Source: Oscillospiraceae bacterium (GTDB lineage: Bacteria > Bacillota > Clostridia > Saccharofermentanales > Saccharofermentanaceae). Taken from it: a DNA stretch of 25,450 bases. Both the position numbers and the translations under genes were made by a program. This document shows positions 22,474 to 25,450 of the stretch, piece by piece. The stretch spans positions 1 through 25,450 of the forward strand of contig CADCQX010000106.1 in NCBI GenBank assembly GCA_902803695.1, read 5' to 3'. Under the pieces are notes generated by a model. That model did no database searches. It was not told the DNA's origin and saw nothing but the letters and a program-made list of their open reading frames with translations. Numbering within the stretch: the stretch's first letter is position 1; each line of letters begins with the position of its first letter.

Positions 22474-23031
22474 ATGTCTGCCGAGCAGCTCGTCAAGAAT
22501 TGTGCGCCTACGCTTGTGGGAATCAAGACTGGAAGTCTCTACAATCTCGGAACTGATACATGGCAGGATGCCTATCCTGATATCAGGAAGTTGAACCGTT
22601 TGTTATCCCGTAAGGGTCTTAGGATCATTCCGGTAAAAACGATGAGAGGGAATATCCTGATATATGTTTTCAGACCCGAAGATCTTAAGAAGGATCTGAA
22701 TTGCCCGATAGCCCGAGCAATACTTAATGAAAGGGGTTACGACACGACGAATGCAGATTGTTGTGTAGCAAAACTCGCGGAAAGGCTCCGTAAAGGAGAG
22801 TCGTTTCCTCATGAGATAGGCTTTTTTCTGGGATATCCCGCAAGTGATGTCAGATGCTTTATAGAAGATCCCGATAGGAATCTCAAATGCGTAGGTTGTT
22901 GGAAGGTCTATTCCAATGAGAAACGTGCAAAAAGACTTTTCGAGAAGTACAGACTTTGTACTAAAGAACTCGAGAAGAGGTACAAAAATGGCAGTTCTTT
23001 GGAACAATTGGTTGTTTCAAACTGTAAATAA
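22474..23031 (+). CDS. DUF3793 family protein
   Basis: The 185-residue cytoplasmic protein shows the family features I recall for DUF3793: an N-terminal APTL.G.KTGSL motif, an internal HEIGFFLGYPASDVRCFI, and GCWKVYSN near residue 148. It has several cysteines (NC, DCC, KCVGC), which could bind a metal or cluster. The function is unknown. In Clostridia the family often neighbours flavodoxin and ferrous-iron genes, and here flavodoxin follows after 23 bp. AGGAGGA at 22464-22470 is the ribosome binding site. Expression probably responds to the palindrome-binding regulator. Confidence 0.85.
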   Translation: MSAEQLVKNCAPTLVGIKTGSLYNLGTDTWQDAYPDIRKLNRLLSRKGLRIIPVKTMRGNILIYVFRPEDLKKDLNCPIARAILNERGYDTTNADCCVAKLAERLRKGESFPHEIGFFLGYPASDVRCFIEDPDRNLKCVGCWKVYSNEKRAKRLFEKYRLCTKELEKRYKNGSSLEQLVVSNCK

Positions 23032-23054
23032 TAAAAGAAAGGTTATTTGAACAT

Positions 23055-23477
23055 ATGAGTAAAGTAGCAATTGTATATTGGAGCGGAACAGGAAACACAG
23101 AGGCTATGGCTAATGCCGTAGAAGAGGGCGTAAAGGCAGCAGGTTCTGAAGCAACAAAGTTGTCAGCTTCTGAATTTGATTCTTCTAAGATGGCTGAGTT
23201 TGATGCTGTCGCTTTCGGTTGTCCTGCAATGGGAGCTGAGGTCCTTGAAGAATCCGAATTTGACCCTATGTTTACAGCTCTTGAGAGCGCACTTACAAGC
23301 AAGAAGATCGCTCTCTTCGGTTCATACGGCTGGGGTGATGGCCAGTGGATGCGCGACTGGGAAGACAGATGCAAAACTGCAGGTGCTCTCCTCGCATGTG
23401 ACAGCGTAATGTGTAATGACGCTCCTGATGATGAAGCAATCGAAAACTGCAAAAAGCTCGGTGCAGCTTTGGCATAA
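23055..23477 (+). CDS. Short-chain flavodoxin
   Basis: The 140-residue protein has the flavodoxin FMN-phosphate loop SGTGNTEAMA at the end of strand 1, GCPAMGAEVLEESEF (50s/60s loop region) and FGSYGWGDGQWM (90s loop); the length is that of short-chain flavodoxins. It carries electrons in place of ferredoxin, typically when iron is scarce. It forms an operon with the DUF3793 gene and ends at a strong terminator. The shared palindrome upstream supports control by metal (probably iron) availability. Confidence 0.93.
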   Translation: MSKVAIVYWSGTGNTEAMANAVEEGVKAAGSEATKLSASEFDSSKMAEFDAVAFGCPAMGAEVLEESEFDPMFTALESALTSKKIALFGSYGWGDGQWMRDWEDRCKTAGALLACDSVMCNDAPDDEAIENCKKLGAALA

Positions 23478-23499
23478 TATTACATCCAACTTAGCAAAG

Positions 23500-23529
23500 A
23501 CTGCCTTGCAATCGCAAGGCAGTTTTTTT
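23500..23529 (+). terminator. Rho-independent terminator after flavodoxin
   Basis: ACTGCCTTGC and GCAAGGCAGT pair perfectly over 10 bp around AATC, followed by seven T. Confidence 0.93.
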
Positions 23530-23531
23530 GC

Positions 23532-23777
23532 TTATTTTCTGATGCTTCGGCCCCTGGATCGCAAGGTTTTAAATAAGAACTTTTTGCTGATTCGTCGATA
23601 TGAGCAAAGACCATAGGTGCATAATCCCAAATTCAGCTGTGTCCTGTGCAGACAACCTTCAAGAGTTAACGTAGTGTTTCCGACAAAGATGTGCATCATG
23701 CTATGACTATGTTTCTCGGTAGAATCATAGGTCGGAATAACGGTAATGTAAGTATCGTTAAAGAATAATCAGCTCAT
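23532..23777 (-). pseudogene. Decayed cupin/AraC-like regulator gene, divergent from xylA
   Basis: Reading the minus strand from an ATG at 23777 preceded by AAAGGA gives Met-Ser-stop. The same frame then continues as a plausible N-terminal cupin domain (YITVIPTYDSTEKHSHSMM, then HIFVG and LTLEG) with the H-x-H metal or ligand motif seen in AraC-type sensor domains. After about codon 41 (23655) the frame turns into basic nonsense and ends at 23532. Fragments resembling a continuation (VFAHIDESAKSSYLK) appear in another frame. I read this as a truncated gene with an early nonsense codon and a frameshift; no helix-turn-helix remains. Divergence from xylA is the usual place for a xylose regulator, but that identity is only inference. 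The whole 420-bp gap between flavodoxin and xylA holds only this and the control sites. Confidence 0.45.
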
Positions 23778-23805
23778 AAAGACTGATTCCTTTGTTTTTA
23801 TATAT

Positions 23806-23868
23806 GTTAGGGCCTGCTAACAAAAAGCACAATGTGTTTTGTGCGATGGAAAAAGTGTAGCATATGAT
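23806..23868. promoter_or_regulatory. Divergent promoter region of xylA with palindrome box 3
   Basis: GTTAGGGCCTGCTAAC (23806-23821) is a one-mismatch copy of the shared palindrome. Next to it GCACAA-N6-TTGTGC (23827-23844) is a dyad whose two arms can serve as back-to-back -35 boxes. On the plus strand TTGTGC is 18 bp from TATGAT (23863-23868) toward xylA. On the minus strand TTGTGC is 17 bp from TAACAT (23809-23804) toward the decayed regulator gene. Box 3 then lies between the -35 and -10 of the minus promoter. Confidence 0.5.
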
Positions 23869-23905
23869 ACAAAAATCGTGACGATGCTAGAGTATATTAA
23901 ATAGA

Positions 23906-23921
23906 GTTAGCGTATGCTAAC
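23906..23921 (+). promoter_or_regulatory. GTTAGC palindrome (box 4) upstream of xylA
   Basis: GTTAGCGTATGCTAAC lies 28 bp before the xylA ATG and 15 bp before its ribosome binding site, exactly 100 bp from box 3. A TATATT at 23893-23898 could be a closer -10, placing the box over the start point as at boxes 1 and 2, although no matching -35 was found for it. Confidence 0.7.
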
Positions 23922-23949
23922 TGACAGAGTTTATTAAGGAGGATTTTCC

Positions 23950-25275
23950 ATGAGTGAAATATTCGCAGGCATTCCCGAAATAAAATACGAGGGAAGTTTA
24001 AGTAAGAATCCGTTTGCCTTTAAGTATTATGATGCAGACAAGATAGTGCTCGGAAAGAAAATGAGTGAGCACTTGCCTTTTGCAATGGCATGGTGGCACA
24101 ACCTCTGTGCTAATGGTACTGATATGTTGGGCAGAGGAACAGCAGATAAGAGATTTGGTGCCGGATCAGAGGGAACAATGGAGCACGCAAAGGCAAAAGT
24201 CGATGCAGGCATAGAATTCATGAAGAAGCTTGGAATCAAGTATTATTGTTTCCACGATGTAGATCTTGTTCCTGAAGCGGATGATATTAATGAGACTAAC
24301 AGAAGATTAGATGAGATTACTGATTATATTCTCGAAAAAACGAAGGGAACAGATATTAAGTGTCTCTGGGGCACTGCCAATATGTTCAGTAATCCGAGAT
24401 TTATGAATGGTGCAGGAAGCACAAACAGCTTGGATGTTTACTGTTTTGCAGCTGCACAGGTCAAGAAGGCCATTGAATTAACAGTAAAACTTGGCGGTAA
24501 AGGCTATGTTTTCTGGGGAGGAAGAGAAGGCTATGAGACCTTGCTGAACACTAAGGTTAAGTTTGAACAGGAAAATATCGCTAATCTTATGAAGATGGCA
24601 AGAGATTACGGCAGAAGCATCGGCTTTAACGGAACATTCCTGATCGAACCTAAACCGAAGGAGCCGATGAAGCATCAGTATGATTATGACGCTGCGACAG
24701 CTATTGGTTTCTTAAGACAATATGGTCTTGATAAAGATTTCAAGATGAATATTGAGGCTAATCATGCGACATTAGCAGGACATACATTCCAGCATGAACT
24801 TCGTATCAGCAGGATCAATGATATGCTTGGTTCTATTGATGCAAACCAGGGCGATATAATGCTTGGCTGGGATACAGATTGTTTCCCGAGCAATATCTAC
24901 GATACAACATTGGCTATGTATGAAATCGTTAAGAACGGCGGACTTCCTGTAGGAATCAACTTTGATTCAAAGAACAGAAGACCGAGTAACACATATGAGG
25001 ATATGTTCTATGCATTTATCCTCGGAATGGATTCCTTTGCTTTTGGTCTTTTGAAGGCAGCTGAATTGATTGAAGACGGCAGACTTGAAAATAACATCGA
25101 GGAGCGTTATTCATCATTTAATTCAGAGCTTGGACAGAAGGTAAGAAACGGAAGCGCCACATTGGAAGAACTTGCTAACAGAGCTGCGGAACTCAAGTCC
25201 CCGAATGATCCTGGTTCAGGTAAACAGGAATATCTTGAGAGCGTATTTAATAACATCATAATTGCCAACAACTGA
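23950..25275 (+). CDS. xylA: Xylose isomerase, class II
   Basis: The 441-residue protein has the class II xylose isomerase length and motifs: an N-terminal MSEIFAGIPEIKYEG extension, MAWWHNLCANGTD and the catalytic FHDVD (His102, Asp103). Metal-site motifs are FWGGREGYETLLNT, IEANHATLAGHTFQHE (Glu269, His272) and LGWDTD (Asp308, Asp310). It interconverts D-xylose and D-xylulose using two divalent ions (Mg2+, Mn2+ or Co2+) in the cytoplasm. AAGGAGG at 23937-23943 is the ribosome binding site. It is monocistronic here, with no xylulokinase gene in view. Its unusual feature is the upstream palindrome shared with the metal/flavodoxin genes. Confidence 0.97.
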   Translation: MSEIFAGIPEIKYEGSLSKNPFAFKYYDADKIVLGKKMSEHLPFAMAWWHNLCANGTDMLGRGTADKRFGAGSEGTMEHAKAKVDAGIEFMKKLGIKYYCFHDVDLVPEADDINETNRRLDEITDYILEKTKGTDIKCLWGTANMFSNPRFMNGAGSTNSLDVYCFAAAQVKKAIELTVKLGGKGYVFWGGREGYETLLNTKVKFEQENIANLMKMARDYGRSIGFNGTFLIEPKPKEPMKHQYDYDAATAIGFLRQYGLDKDFKMNIEANHATLAGHTFQHELRISRINDMLGSIDANQGDIMLGWDTDCFPSNIYDTTLAMYEIVKNGGLPVGINFDSKNRRPSNTYEDMFYAFILGMDSFAFGLLKAAELIEDGRLENNIEERYSSFNSELGQKVRNGSATLEELANRAAELKSPNDPGSGKQEYLESVFNNIIIANN

Positions 25276-25294
25276 TTTTCTTAAACTCTGTTAG

Positions 25295-25332
25295 AACGGC
25301 GATCGTGCGATTGAGTGCGATCGCTGTTTTTT
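25295..25332 (+). terminator. Rho-independent terminator after xylA
   Basis: AACGGCGATCG and CGATCGCTGTT pair over 11 bp (one G-U) around a 12-nt loop and run into six T. Confidence 0.88.
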
Positions 25333-25370
25333 GGAAAGCACAGTTAAGCATATAAACAAATAAAGGAGGC

Positions 25371-25400
25371 ATGATAAAAAGTAAAACAGGGGCGATGTGA
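25371..25400 (+). CDS. Putative 9-codon leader ORF (MIKSKTGAM) at the window edge
   Basis: An ideal ribosome binding site AAAGGAGG (25362-25369) precedes an ATG that is followed by only nine codons and TGA. A GTG at 25397 overlaps the stop and would open a second 16-codon frame. Both ORFs lie directly before or inside a strong hairpin. It could be a regulatory leader for a gene beyond the window. A sequence error in a longer gene cannot be excluded. Confidence 0.35.
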   Translation: MIKSKTGAM

Positions 25401-25404
25401 AAGC

Positions 25405-25439
25405 TCTCACTGTTGTATTATTCAGATACAACAGCGAGA
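25405..25439 (+). promoter_or_regulatory. Strong hairpin after the terminal mini-ORF
   Basis: CTGTTGTAT (25410-25418) and ATACAACAG (25426-25434) pair perfectly with a 7-nt loop, and TCTC/GAGA extends the stem beyond one A-C mismatch. No T-run follows within the window. Confidence 0.5.
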
Positions 25440-25450
25440 CAGAGTAGATA

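Noticed and set aside
22603..23007. 134-codon minus-strand frame opposite DUF3793
   Set aside because: It is the antisense shadow of a recognised family protein with no initiation signal.
23766..23777. TGA at codon 3 of the decayed cupin gene read as selenocysteine
   Set aside because: The frame later breaks down and no SECIS-like context or selenoprotein family fits; decay is simpler.
23678..23800. Plus-strand RNA structure (TTCCGAC/GTCGGAA and AATCAG/CTGATT hairpin before T-rich sequence) as a riboswitch or small RNA
   Set aside because: The region is better explained as minus-strand coding remnant; the stems are short and resemble no riboswitch I know.

Overview
The window looks like a chromosomal segment of a low-to-moderate GC anaerobic Firmicute, most likely class Clostridia. 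The basis is strong AGGAGG-type ribosome binding sites, short intergenic gaps, a FchA/FolD pair, a DUF3793-flavodoxin pair, a clostridial-style XRE regulator with membrane segments, and a class II xylose isomerase. No rRNA, tRNA, insertion sequence or CRISPR array was seen. Functions below come from reading motifs by eye, without database searches.

Layout. 1-1160: the 3' part of a secreted SH3-NlpC/P60 cell-wall hydrolase, closed by a terminator. 1264-8478: a same-strand run. It begins with one-carbon metabolism (FchA cyclohydrolase, a FolD-like dehydrogenase that has lost its cyclohydrolase residues) and a TrmA/RumA-type RNA methyltransferase. It continues with a GNAT acetyltransferase, a lipoprotein esterase, a PlsC-type acyltransferase, a BltD-like acetyltransferase and an unusual fusion of a RimJ-like acetyltransferase to an APH(3')-type aminoglycoside phosphotransferase. 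A bidirectional terminator separates this run from a converging beta-lactamase-fold serine hydrolase (minus strand). A P-loop kinase gene (9782-10411) follows, preceded by a 9-codon leader ORF and mutually exclusive RNA stems, one of which buries its ribosome binding site. Then comes an Ala/Glu/Lys-rich coiled-coil protein on the minus strand.

12017-17881: an acidic lipoprotein, then a two-component system (OmpR-type regulator, HAMP histidine kinase) and a MacB/FtsX-type ABC transporter whose promoter carries four helically phased TTAA repeats. 17965-18300: six tandem 55-57 bp repeats with interlocking inverted repeats. 18416-22068: an MFS transporter, a DUF4298 protein, a ZIP-type metal transporter and a membrane-anchored XRE regulator.

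22069-25275: an apparent metal/redox regulon. A CxxC heavy-metal-associated protein, a DUF3793-flavodoxin pair and xylose isomerase each have a copy of the 16-bp palindrome GTTAGC-N4-GCTAAC at their promoters. A fourth, degenerate copy sits in front of a decayed cupin/AraC-like gene divergent from xylA. The window ends in another short leader ORF with a hairpin, whose downstream gene is not in view.

The observations most worth following are the predicted translational attenuator before the P-loop kinase, the shared palindrome linking metal/flavodoxin genes to xylA, the GNAT-APH(3') fusion, the split FchA/FolD pair and the tandem repeat array.
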